Origin: Chamaelirium japonicum | Taxonomy: Eukaryota > Streptophyta > Magnoliopsida > Liliales > Melanthiaceae | DNA: 64,000 nucleotides | Direction: 5' to 3' | Assembly: GCA_947650365.1 (NCBI GenBank) | Contig: CANTAL010000126.1 | Span: 62,001 to 126,000 of the forward strand | Shown here: positions 53,414 to 64,000 of the stretch, piece after piece | Numbering within the stretch: position 1 is the first letter of the stretch | Layout of the letters: each line of letters begins with the position of its first letter | Position numbers and translations under genes: made by a program | Notes under the pieces: generated by a model | Told to the model about the DNA's origin: nothing | The model's input: the letters and a program-made list of their open reading frames with translations, nothing else | Database searches by the model: none

Positions 53414-55912
53414 GGATCGTACGAATGAATTAGAATGGATACATTCATGCGAATGAATTAGAATTGATCGTATGAATGAATTAGAATGGATCGTGCGAAT
53501 GAATTAGAATGGATCGCATGAATGAATTAGAATGGATCGTACGAATGAACTAGAATGGATACATTCGTGCGAATGAATTAGAATGGATCGTACGAATGAA
53601 TTAGACTGGATCGTACGAATGAATTAGAATGGATCTTACGAATGAATTAGAATGGATCGTACGAATGAATTAGAATGGATCGTACGAATGAATTAGAATG
53701 GATACATTCGTGCGAATGAATTAGAATGGATCGGACGAATGAATTAGAATGGATCGTACGAATGAATTAGAATGGATTAAATGAATGAATTAGAGTGGTT
53801 ACATTCATGCGAATGAATTAGAATGGATCGTACGAATGGATTTGAATGGATCGTACGAATGGATTAGAATGGATACATTCGAGCGAATGAATTAGAACGG
53901 ATCATACGAATGAATTAGAATGGATCGTACGAATGGATTAGATTGGATCCTACGAATGGATTAGAATGGATACCTTTATGCATATGAATTAGAATGGATC
54001 GTACGAATGAATTAGAATGGATCATATTAATGAATTAGAATGGATCGTACGAATGAATTATAATGGATACATTCGTGCGAATGAATTAGAATGGATCGTG
54101 CGAATCAATTAGACTGGATCGTGCGAATGAATAAGAATAGATCATACGAATGAATTAGAATGGATCGTACGAATTAATTAGAATGGATACATTCGTGCGA
54201 ATGAATTAGAATGGATTGTATGAATGAATTAGAATGGATCGTACGAATGAATTAGAATGGATCATACGAATTAATTAGAATGGATCATACGAATGAATTA
54301 GAATGGATCGTACGAATGAATTAGAATGGATTCATTCGTGCGAATGAATTAAAATGGATTGTGCGAATGAATAAGAACAGATCGTGCGAATGAATTAGAA
54401 TGGATCGTACGAATGAATTAGAATGGATCGTGCGAATGAATTAGAATGGATCGTACGAATGAATTAGAATGGATACATTTGTGCGAATGAATTAGAATGG
54501 ATCGTACGAATGAATTAGAATGGATCGTACGAATGAATTAGAATGGATCGTGCGAATGAATTAGAATGGATCGTACGAATGAATTTGAATGGATCATATG
54601 AATGAACTAGAATGGATACATTCGTGCGAATGAATTAGAATGGATCATACGAATGAATTAGAATGGATCGTACAAATGAATTAGAATGGATCTTTCGAAT
54701 GAATTAGAATGGATCGTACGAATGAATTAGAATGGATCGTACGAATGAATTAGAATGGATACATTCGTGCGAATGAATTAGAATGGATCGGACGAATGAA
54801 TTAGAATGGATCGTACGAATGAATTAGAATGGATCCTACGAATAAAATAGAATGGATACATTCGTCCGAATGAATTAGAATGGATCGTGTGAAAGAATTA
54901 GAATGGCGAATGAATTAGAATGGATACATTTGTGCGAATGAATTAGAATGGATCGTACGAATGAATTAGAATGGATCGTATGAAAGAATTAGAATGGATC
55001 GTACGAATTAATTAGAATGGATCGTGCGAATGAATTAGAATGGATTGTATGAATGAATTAGAATGGATCATACGAATGAATTAGAATGGATACATTCGTG
55101 CGAATGAATTAGAATGGATCGTACGAATGAATTAGAATGGATTGTACGAATGAATTAGAATGGATCTTACGAATGAATTATAATGGATCGTACGAATGAA
55201 TTAGAATGGATCGTACGAATGAATTAGAATGGATCTTACGAATGAATTAGATTAGATCGTACGAATAAATTAGAATGGATCGTATGAATGATTTAGAATG
55301 GATACATTCGTGCGAATGAATTAGAATGGATCGGACGAATAAATTAGAATGGATCGTACGAATGAATTAGAATGGATCAAATGAATGAATTAGAATGGTT
55401 ACATTCATGCGAATGAATTAGAATGGATTGTACGAATGGATTAGAATGGATCGGACGAATAGATTAGAATGGATACATTCGTGCGAATGAATTAGAATGG
55501 ATCATACGAATGAGTAAGAATGGATCGTATGAATGAAATAGAATGGATTGTACGAATGAATTAGAATGGATCGTGCGAATGAATTTGAATGGATTGTACG
55601 AATGAATTAGAATGGATCGTGCTAATGAATTAGAATTGATCGTACGAATGAAATAGAATGGATTGTACGAATGATTTAGAATGGATCGTACGAATGAATT
55701 AGAATTGATCGTACGAATGATATAGAATGGATACATTCGTGCGAATGAATTAGAATGGATCATACGAATGAGTAAGAATGGATCGTACGAATGAAATAGA
55801 ATGGATTGTACGAATGAATTAGAATGGATTCGTACGAATGAATTAGAATGGATACATTCGTGCGAATGAATTAGAATGGATCATATGAATGAATTAGAAT
55901 AGATTGTGCGAT
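53414..55912 (-). repeat. Satellite block, - orientation
   Basis: The copy of 3897-6418, one monomer shorter. It holds a 99-codon chance ORF at 55464-55763. Confidence 0.95.
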
Positions 55913-56185
55913 CGTACGATCCATTCTAATTCATTCGTACGATCCATTCTAATTCATTCGTAAGATCCATTCTAATTCATTCGTACGATCCATTCTAATT
56001 CATTCGTACGATCCATTCTAATTCATTCGCACGAATGTATCCATTCTAGTTCATTCGTACGATCCATTCTAATTCATTCGTATGATCCATTCTAATTCAT
56101 TCGCACGATCCATTCTAATTCATTCGTACGATCAATTCTATTTCATTCGCACGAATGTATCCATTCTAATTCATTCGTACGATCC
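55913..56185 (+). repeat. Satellite block, + orientation, 273 bp
   Basis: The copy of 6419-6691. Confidence 0.95.
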
Positions 56186-56883
56186 TGAATTAGAATGGAT
56201 CGTACGAATGAATTAGAATGGATCGTACGAATGAACTAGAATGGATACATTCGTGCGAATGAATTAGAATGGATCGTACGAATGAATTAGAATGGATCGT
56301 ACGAATGAATTAGAATGGATCGTACGAATGAATTAGAATGGATCATACGAATGAATTAGAATGGATCATACGAATGAGTAATAATGGATCGTACGAATGA
56401 AATAGAATGGATTGTACGAATGGATTAGAATGGATCGTACGAATGAATTAGAATGGATCGTGTGAAAGAATTAGATTGGATTGTATGAATGAATTAGAAT
56501 GGATCATATGAATGAATTAGAATGGATCGTGCGAAGGAATTCGAATGGATCGTACGAAAGAATAAGAATGGATCGTACGAATGAATTAGAATGGATACAT
56601 TCGTGCGAATGAATTAGAATGGATTCATTCGTGCGAAAGAATTAGAATAGATCGTATGAATGAATTAGAATGGATCCTATAAATGAATTAGAATAGATCG
56701 TGCAAATGAATTAGAATGGATCGTACGAATGAATTAGAATGGATCGTGCTAATGAATTAGAATTGATCGAACGAATGAATTAGCATGGATCGTGCTAATG
56801 AATTAGAATGGAACGTACGAATGAATTAGAATGGATCGTGTGAAAGAATTAGAATGGATTGTATGAATGAATTAGAATGAATT
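56186..56883 (-). repeat. Satellite block, - orientation, 698 bp
   Basis: The copy of 6692-7389. Confidence 0.95.
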
Positions 56884-57309
56884 CGTACGATCCATTCGAA
56901 TTGATTCGCACGATCCATTCTAATTCATTCATACGATCCATTCTAATTCATTCATACAATCCATTCTAATTCTTTCACACGATCCATTCTAATTCATTCG
57001 TAGGATCCATTCTAATTCATTCGTACAATCTATTCTATTTCATTCGTACGATCCATTCTTACTCATTCGTATGATCTATTCTAATTCATTCGGACGAATG
57101 TATCCATTCTAATTTATTCGTACGATCCATTCTAATTCATTCGTACGATCCATTCTAATTCATTCGTACGATCCATTCTTACTTATTCGTATGATCCATT
57201 CTAATTCATTCGTACGATCCATTCTAATTCATTCTTACGATCCATTCTAATTCATTCGCATAATCTATTCTAATTCATTCGTACGATCCATTCTAATTCA
57301 TTCGTACGA
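56884..57309 (+). repeat. Satellite block, + orientation
   Basis: The copy of 7390-7838, one monomer shorter. Confidence 0.95.
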
Positions 57310-57339
57310 TCGTACGAATGAATTAGAATGGATCGTACG
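57280..57339. repeat. 60-bp perfect palindrome at J10
   Basis: The same structure and the same terminating extra G as at 48547, showing that the two sites descend from one event. Confidence 0.95.
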
Positions 57340-58067
57340 GAATGAATTAGAATGGATTGTATGAATGAATTAGAATGGAGACATTCGTGCGAATGAATTA
57401 GAATGGATCATACGAATGAGTAAGAATGGATCGTACGAATAAAATAGAATGGATTGTACGAATGAATTAGAATGGATCGTACAAATGAATTAGAATGGAT
57501 CGTACGAATGAATTAGAATGAATCATACGAATGAGTAAGAATGGATCGTACAAATGAAATAGAATGGATTGTACGAATGAATTAGAATGGATCGTACGAA
57601 TGAATTAGAATGGATCGTGTGAAAGAATTAGAATGCATTGTATGAATAAATTAGAATGGATCGTATGAATGAATTAGAATGGATCGTGCGAATGAATTTG
57701 AATGGATCGCATAATCCATTCGAATAGAATGGATCGTATGAATGAATTAGAATGGATCGGGCGAATGAATTAGAATGGATTGTAGGAATGAATTAGAATG
57801 GATCGTATGAATGAATTAGAATGGATCGTATGAATGAATTAGAATGGATCGTGCGAATGAATTAGAATGGATCATACGAATGAATTAGAATGGATCGTAC
57901 GAATGAATTAGAAAGGATCATACGAATGAATTAGAATGGATCAGACGAATGAGTAAGAATGGATCGTACGAATGAAATAGAATGGATTGTACGAATGAAT
58001 TAGAATGGATACATTCATGCGAATGAATTAGAATGGATCGGACGATTGAATTAGAATGGATCGTACG
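57310..58067 (-). repeat. Satellite block, - orientation, 758 bp
   Basis: The copy of 7839-8596. A 66-codon chance ORF at 57918-58118 straddles its right edge. Confidence 0.95.
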
Positions 58068-59107
58068 ATTCATTCTAATCATTCGTACGATCCATTCTAA
58101 TACATTCGTACGATTCATGCTAATTCATTCGCACGATCCATTCTAATTCATTCGTACGAATGTATCCATTATAATTCATTCGTACGATCCATTCTAATTC
58201 ATTAATATGATCCATTCTAATTCATTCGTCCGATCCATTCTAATTCATTCGCATGAATGTATCCATTCTAATTCATTCGTACGATCCATTCTAATTCATT
58301 CGTAAGATCCATTCTAATTCATTCGTACGATCCATTCTAATTCATTCGTACGATCCATTCTAATTCATTCGCACGAATGTATCCATTCAAGTTCATTCAT
58401 ACGATCCATTCTAATTCATTCGTACGATCCATTCTAATTCATTCGCACGATCCATTCTAATTCATTCGTACGATCCATTCTAATTCATCCATACGATCCA
58501 TTCTAATTCATTCGTACGATCCTTTCTAATTCATTCGCACGATCCATTCTAATTCATTCGTACGATCCATTCTAATTCTTTCACACGATCCATTCTAATT
58601 CATTCGTACGATCCATTCTAAATCATTTGCACGATCCATTCTAATTCATTCGTACGATTCATTCTAATTCATTCGTACGATCCATTCTAATTCATTCGCA
58701 CGATCCATTCTAATTCATTCGTACGATCCATTCTAATTCATTCGTATGATCCATTCTAATTTATTCGTATGATCCATTCTAATTAATTCGTATGATCCAT
58801 TCTAATTCATTCGTACGATCCATTCTAATTCATTCATACAATCCATTCTAATTCATTCGCACGAATGTATCCATTCTAATTAATTCGTACGATCCATTCT
58901 AATCCATTTGTATGATCTATTCTTATTCATTCGTACGATCCAGTCTAATTGATTCGCACGATCCATTCTAATTCATTCGCACGAATGTATCCATTCTAAT
59001 TTATTCGTACGATCCATTCTAATTCATTAATATGATCCATTCTAATTCTTTCGTACGATCCATTCTAATTCATATGCACAAAGGTATCCATTCTAATTCA
59101 TTCGCAC
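58068..59107 (+). repeat. Satellite block, + orientation
   Basis: The copy of 8597-9544 plus four monomers near 58650-58750. Confidence 0.95.
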
Positions 59108-59409
59108 GAAAGAATTAGATTGGATTGTATGAAAGAATTAGAATGGATCGTGGGAATGAATTAGAATGGATCGTACGAAGGAATTAGAATGGATCGTATG
59201 AAGGAATTAGAATGGATCATACGAATGAGTAAGAATGGATCGTACGAATGAAATAGAATAGATTGTACGAATGAAATTGAATGGATCCTACGAATGAATT
59301 AGAATGGATCGTGTGAAAGAATTAGAATGGATTGTATGAATGAATTAGAATGGATCGTATGAATGAATTAGAATGGATTGTGCGAATGAATTCGAATGGA
59401 TCGTACGAA
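59108..59409 (-). repeat. Satellite block, - orientation, 302 bp
   Basis: The copy of 9545-9846. Confidence 0.95.
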
Positions 59410-61582
59410 TTCATTCTAATTCATTCATACAATCCATTCTAATTCTTTCACACGATCCATTTTAATTCATTCGTACGTTCCATTCTAATTCATTAGCACG
59501 ATCCATGCTAATTCATTCGTTTGATCAATTCTAATTCATTAGCACGATCCATTCTAATTCATTCGTACGATCCATTCTAATTCATTCGCACGATCGATTC
59601 TAATTCATTCATAGGATCCATTCTAATTCATTCATACGATCTATTCTAATTCTTTCGCACGAATGTATCCATTCTAATTCATTCGCACGAATGTATCCAT
59701 TCTAATTCATTCGTACGATCCATTCTAATTCATTCGTACGATCCATTCTAATTCATTCATACGATCTATTCTAATTCATTCATACAATCCATTCTAATTT
59801 TTTCACACGATCCATTCTAATTCATTCGTACGATCCATTCTAATTCATTCGCACAATCCGTTCTATTTCATTCATACGATCCATTCTTACTCATTGGTAC
59901 GATCCATTCTAATTCATTCGCACGAATGTATCCATTCTAATTCATTCGTACGAATCCATTCTAATTCATTCGTACAATCCATTCTATTTTATTCGTACGA
60001 TCAATTCTTACTCATTCGTATGATCCATTCTAATTCATTCGCACGAATGTATCCATTCTAAATCATTCGTACGATCCATTCTAATTCATTCGTACGATCC
60101 ATTCTAAATCATTCATACAATCCATTCTATTTCATTCGTACGATCAATTCTAATTCATTAGCACGATCCATTATAATTCATTTGTACGATCCATTCAAAT
60201 TCATTCGCACGATCCATTCTAATTCATTCGTACAATCCATTCTATTTCATTCGTACGATCCATTCTTACTCATTCGTATGATCCATTCTAATTCATTCGC
60301 ACGAATGTATCCATTCTAATCCATTCGTACGATCCATTCTAATCCATTCGTACGATCCATTCTAATTCATTCGCATGAATGTAACCATTCTAATTCATTC
60401 ATTTGATCCATTCTAATTCATTCGTACGATCCATTCTAAGTCATTCGTCCGATCCATTCTAATTCATTCGCACGAATGTATCCATTCTAAACCATTCATA
60501 CGATCCATTCTAATTTATTCGTACGATCCATTCTAATTCATTCGTAAGATCCATTCTAATTCATTCGTACGATCCATTCTAATTCATTCGTACGATCCAT
60601 TCTAATTCATTCGTACGATCCATTCTAATTCATTCGTACGATCCATTCTAATTCATTCGCACGAATGTATCCATTCTAGTTCATTCGTACGATCCATTCT
60701 AATTCATTCGCACGATCCATTCTAATTCATTCGTACGATCCATTCTAATTTATTCATACGATCCATTCTAATTCATTCGTACGATCCATTCTAATTCATT
60801 CGCACAAATGTATCCATTCGAATTCATTCGTACGATCCATTCTAATTCATTCGCACGATCCATTCTAATTCATTCGTACGATCCATTCTAATTCTTTCAC
60901 ACGATCCATTCTAATTCATTCGTACGATCCATTCTAATTCATTCGCACGATCCATTCTAATTCATTCGTACGATCAATTCTAATTCATTCATACGATCCA
61001 TTCTAATTCATTCGTACGATCCATTCTAATTCATTCGCACAAATGTATCCATTCTAATTCATTCGTACGATCCATTCTAATTCATTCGCACGATCCATTC
61101 TAATTCATTCGTACGATCCATTCTAATTCATTCGCACGATCTGTTCTTATTCATTCGCACAATCCATTCTAATTCATTTGCACGAATGTATCCATTCTAA
61201 TTCATTCGTACGATCCATTCTAATTCATTCGTACGATCCATTCTAATTCATTCGTACGATCCATTCTAATTCATTCGTACGATCCATTCTAATTCATTCA
61301 TACAATCCATTCTAATTCATTCATACAATCCATTCTAATTCACTCATACGATCCATTCTAATACATTCATAGGATCCATTCTAATTCATTTGCACGAATA
61401 TATCCATTCTAATTCATTCGTACGATCCATTCTAATTCCTTCGTACGATCTATTCTAATTCATTCGTACGATCCATTCTAATTCTTTCGTACGATCCATT
61501 CTAATTTCTTCGTACGATCCATTCTAATTCATTCGTACGATCCATTCTAATTCATTCGTACAATCTATTCTAATTCATTCGT
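59410..61582 (+). repeat. Satellite block, + orientation
   Basis: The copy of 9847-12065, two monomers shorter. Confidence 0.95.
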
Positions 61583-62596
61583 ACGAATGGATACATTCGT
61601 GTGAATAAATTAGAATGGATCGTACGAATGAGTAAGAATGGATCGTACGAATGAAATAGAATGGATTGCACGAATGAATTAGAATGGATCGTACGAATGA
61701 ATTAGAATGGATTGTATGAATGAATTAGAATGGATCGTACGAATGAATTAGAATGGATCATACGAATTAATTAGAATGGATCATACGAATGAATTAGAAT
61801 GGATCGTACGAATGAATTAGAATGGATCGTACGAATGAATTAGAATGGATACATTCGTGCGAATGAATTAAAATGGATTGTGCGAATGAATAAGAACAGA
61901 TCATGCGAATGAATTAGAATGGATCGTACGAATGAATTAGAATGGATCGTGCGAATGAATTAGAATGGATCGTACGAAGGAATTAGAATGGATACATTTG
62001 TGCGAATGAATTATAATGGATCGTACGAATGAATTATAATGGATCGTATGAATGAATTAGAATGGATCGTACGAATGACTTAGAATGGATCGTGCGAATG
62101 AATTAGAATGGATCGTACGAATGAACTAGAATGGATACATTCGTGCGAATGAATTAGAATGGATCGTACGAATGAATTAGAATGGATCGTACGAATGAAT
62201 TAGAATGGATCTTACGAATGAATTAGAATGGATCGTACGAATGAATTAGAATGGATCGTACGAATGAATTAGAATGGATACATTCGTGCGAATGAATTAG
62301 AATGGATCGGACGAATGAATTAGAATGGATCGGACGAATGAATTAGAATGGATCGTACGAATAAATTAGAATGGATACATTCGTCCGAATGAATTAGAAT
62401 GGATCATACGAATGAGTAAGAATGGATCGTACGAATGAAATAGAATAGATTGTACGAATGAATTAGAATGGATCCTACGAATGAATTAGAATGGATCGTG
62501 TGAAAGAATTAGAATGGATTGCATGAATGAATTAGAATGGATCATATGAATGAATTAGAATGGATCGTGCGAATGAATTCGAATGGATCGTACGAA
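61583..62596 (-). repeat. Satellite block, - orientation, 1014 bp
   Basis: The copy of 12066-13079, equal in length. Confidence 0.95.
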
Positions 62597-63811
62597 TTCA
62601 TTCTAATTCATTTATACAATCTATTCTAATTCTTTCACACGATCCATTCTAATTCATTCGTACGTTCCATTCTAATTCATTAGCACGATCCATGCTAATT
62701 CATTCGTTCGATCAATTCTAATTCATTAGCACGATCCATTCTAATTCATTCGTACGATCCATTCTAATTCATTCGCACGATCCATTCTAATTCATTCATA
62801 GGATCCATTCTAATTCATTCATACGATCTATTCTAATTCTTCCGCACGAATGTATCCATTCTAATTCATTCGCACGAATGTATCCATTCTAATTCATTCG
62901 TACGATCCATTCTAATTCATTTGTACGATCCATTCTAATTCATTTATACGATCTATTCTAATTCATTCATACAATCCATTCTAATTCTTTCACACGATCC
63001 ATTCTAATTCATTTATTTGATCCATTCTAATTCATTCGCACAATCCATTCTATTTCATTCGTACGATCCATTCTTACTCATTGGTACGATCCATTCTAAT
63101 TCATTTGCACGAATGTATCCATTCTAATTCATTCGTACAAATCCATTCTAATTCATTCGTACAATCCATTCTATTTCATTCATACGTTCCATTCTTACTC
63201 ATTCGTATGATCCATTCTAATTCATTCGCACGAATGTATCCATTCTAAATCATCCGTACGATCCATTCTAATTCATTAGTACGATCCATTCTATATCATT
63301 CATACAATCCATTCTATTTCATTCGTACGATCAATTCTAATTCATTAGCACGATCCATTCTAATTCATTCGTACGATCCATTCAAATTCATTCGCACGAT
63401 CCATTCTAATTCATTCGTATAATCCATTCTATTTCATTCGTACGATCCATTCTTACTCATTCGTATGATCCATTCTAATTCATTCGCACGAATGTATCCA
63501 TTCTAATCCATTCGTACGATCTATTCTAATCCATTCGTACGATCCATTCTAATTCATTCGCATGAATGTAACCATTCTAATTCATTCATTTGATCCATTC
63601 TAATTCATTCGTACGATCCATTCTAATTCATTCGTCCGATCCATTCTAATTCATTCGCACGAATGTATCCATTCTAAACCATTCATACGATCCATTCTAA
63701 TTTATTCGTACGATCCATTTTAATTCATTCATAAGATCTATTCTAATTCGTTCGTACGATCCATTCTAATCCATTCGTACGATCCATTCTTACTCATTCG
63801 TATGATCCATT
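62597..63811 (+). repeat. Satellite block, + orientation, 1215 bp
   Basis: The copy of 13080-14294, equal in length. Confidence 0.95.
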
Positions 63812-64000
63812 ATGGATACATTCGTGCGAATGAATTAGAATGGATCATATGAATGAGTAAGAATGGATCGTACGAATGAAATAGAATGGATTGTGCGAAT
63901 GAATTAGAATGGATCGTACGAATGAATTAGAATGGATCGTGTGAAAGAATTAGAATGGCGAATGAATTAGAATGGATACATTTGTGCGAATGAATTAGAA
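63812..64000 (-). repeat. Satellite block, - orientation, cut by window end
   Basis: About eight monomers after J2. It follows 14295 onward and continues beyond the window. Confidence 0.95.

Larger units (their letters stand above)
1..64000. repeat. 23-bp satellite array with 28-bp variant monomers, orientation-switching
   Basis: The full window is built from one 23-bp monomer (starts CGTACGATCC, ends CTAATTCATT) and a 28-bp form in which CGCACGA is followed by about five extra bases before TCC. Each monomer holds two CATTC pentamers and one self-complementary CGTACG hexamer. Long monomers occur at distances of 28 plus a whole number of 23s. For example, starts near 48, 214, 379 and 545 are 165-166 bp apart, and those near 688, 762, 836 and 910 are 74 bp apart. 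Orientation reverses 73 times. No gene, tRNA, rRNA or transposon is visible. Noncoding status is supported by in-frame TAA (+ orientation, TTCTAA) or TAG (- orientation, AATTAG) recurring in every frame. The family could not be matched to a named satellite from memory. Confidence 0.98.
49563..64000. repeat. Large higher-order segment, copy B
   Basis: The second copy of the 1-14483 segment. The offset is 49517 bp at most landmarks and changes locally to 49494, 49471 or 49563, which are differences of one, two or two whole 23-bp monomers from 49517. Block lengths are the same as in copy A for nearly all blocks (for example 932, 166, 273, 698, 758, 302, 1014 and 1215 bp). The copy continues past the window edge. 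Confidence 0.92.

Noticed and set aside
55464-55763. 99-codon ORF on the minus strand, the longest in the window
   Set aside because: It lies in a stretch rich in TTCTTACTC and TTCTATTTC variants. The parallel stretch in copy A (about 5980-6240) is not kept open over this length, so there is no sign of selection on the frame.
57918-58118. 66-codon ORF on the minus strand
   Set aside because: It crosses a satellite strand switch and consists of monomer translation in both directions.
1-64000. CRISPR array
   Set aside because: Periodic short repeats are present, but there are no unique spacers. Adjacent monomers abut and the period (23/28 bp) is all repeat.
1-64000. Human satellite 2/3 (CATTC pentamer family)
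   Set aside because: Each monomer has two CATTC pentamers, which recalls that family, but the rest (TACGATC, TAATT) does not fit the diverged pentamer pattern. Resemblance of short AT-rich motifs is probably chance.
1-64000. Telomeric repeat or telomere-like array
   Set aside because: The unit is 23 bp, not G-rich on one strand, and orientation flips throughout, unlike telomere repeats.
1-64000. Bacterial origin, iterons or GATC-rich regulatory region
   Set aside because: GATC occurs in nearly every monomer, but only because it is in the repeat unit. 64 kb of satellite with no gene is not bacterial.
1-64000. Heat-shock elements in GAATG/CATTC motifs
   Set aside because: The canonical alternating nGAAnnTTCn arrangement is not present in the consensus monomer. 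Only occasional GAATTC-type variants approach it.

Overview
The whole window is one satellite DNA array; I find no gene, RNA gene or recognisable transposon. The unit is a 23-bp monomer that starts CGTACGATCC and ends CTAATTCATT ('+' orientation here; '-' is its reverse complement). A minority 28-bp form, with about 5 extra bases after CGCACGA (CGCACGAATGTATCC), is interspersed. Canonical monomers carry a stop in every reading frame at least once per 69 bp in both orientations, so the few short ORFs are chance openings in degenerate stretches. A megabase-type array like this points to eukaryotic heterochromatin (centromeric, pericentromeric or subtelomeric). The sequence alone does not name the organism. 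Abundant CG-to-TG and CG-to-CA variants inside the CGTACG core suggest a host that methylates CpG.

The array is not a simple head-to-tail run. It is cut into about 74 blocks that alternate in orientation, from one monomer to about 2.6 kb long, and most of the 73 switches belong to a small set of recurring junction sequences. I label them by type: J1 GTACGAATTCATTC (- to +), J2 CCATTATGGATACATTCG (+ to -), J3 GAATGAATTCGTACGATCC (- to +), J4 CGTACGAATGGATACATTCG (+ to -), J5 CATTCGTGCACGATCC (- to +), J6 AATTCAGGATCGTACG (+ to -), J7 TTCGTAGAATAGATTG (+ to -), J8 TGTGCGATCGTACGATCC (- to +), J9 ACGATCCTGAATTAG (+ to -), J10 CGTACGATCGTACGAATG (+ to -), J11 GGATCGTACGATTCATTC (- to +), J12 TTCGCMCGAAAGAATTAG (+ to -), J13 GAATGGATCCATTC (- to +).

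Higher-order layout: (1) 1-14483 recurs at about 49563-64000 with a base offset of 49517 bp. Block order, junctions and private variants are conserved, and many block lengths are identical to the base; the deviations are multiples of 23 bp. (2) 17461-20449 recurs at 22081-25120. (3) 27812-29271 is two tandem 730-bp units, each with one '-' and one '+' sub-block. (4) 29571-34275 and 34276-38930 are adjacent direct copies of about 4.7 kb. (5) 39373-49562 is a mosaic third copy of parts of the 1-14483 segment. The only stretch that is not satellite-like is a 39-bp insert at 43737-43775.

Nothing here works together as genes. The plausible biology is structural or RNA-based: heterochromatin, inverted-block transcripts able to form double-stranded RNA, and amplification by unequal exchange. 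Coordinates of block edges are good to a few bases, because junctions often share palindromic bases such as CGTACG. All copy comparisons were made by eye.
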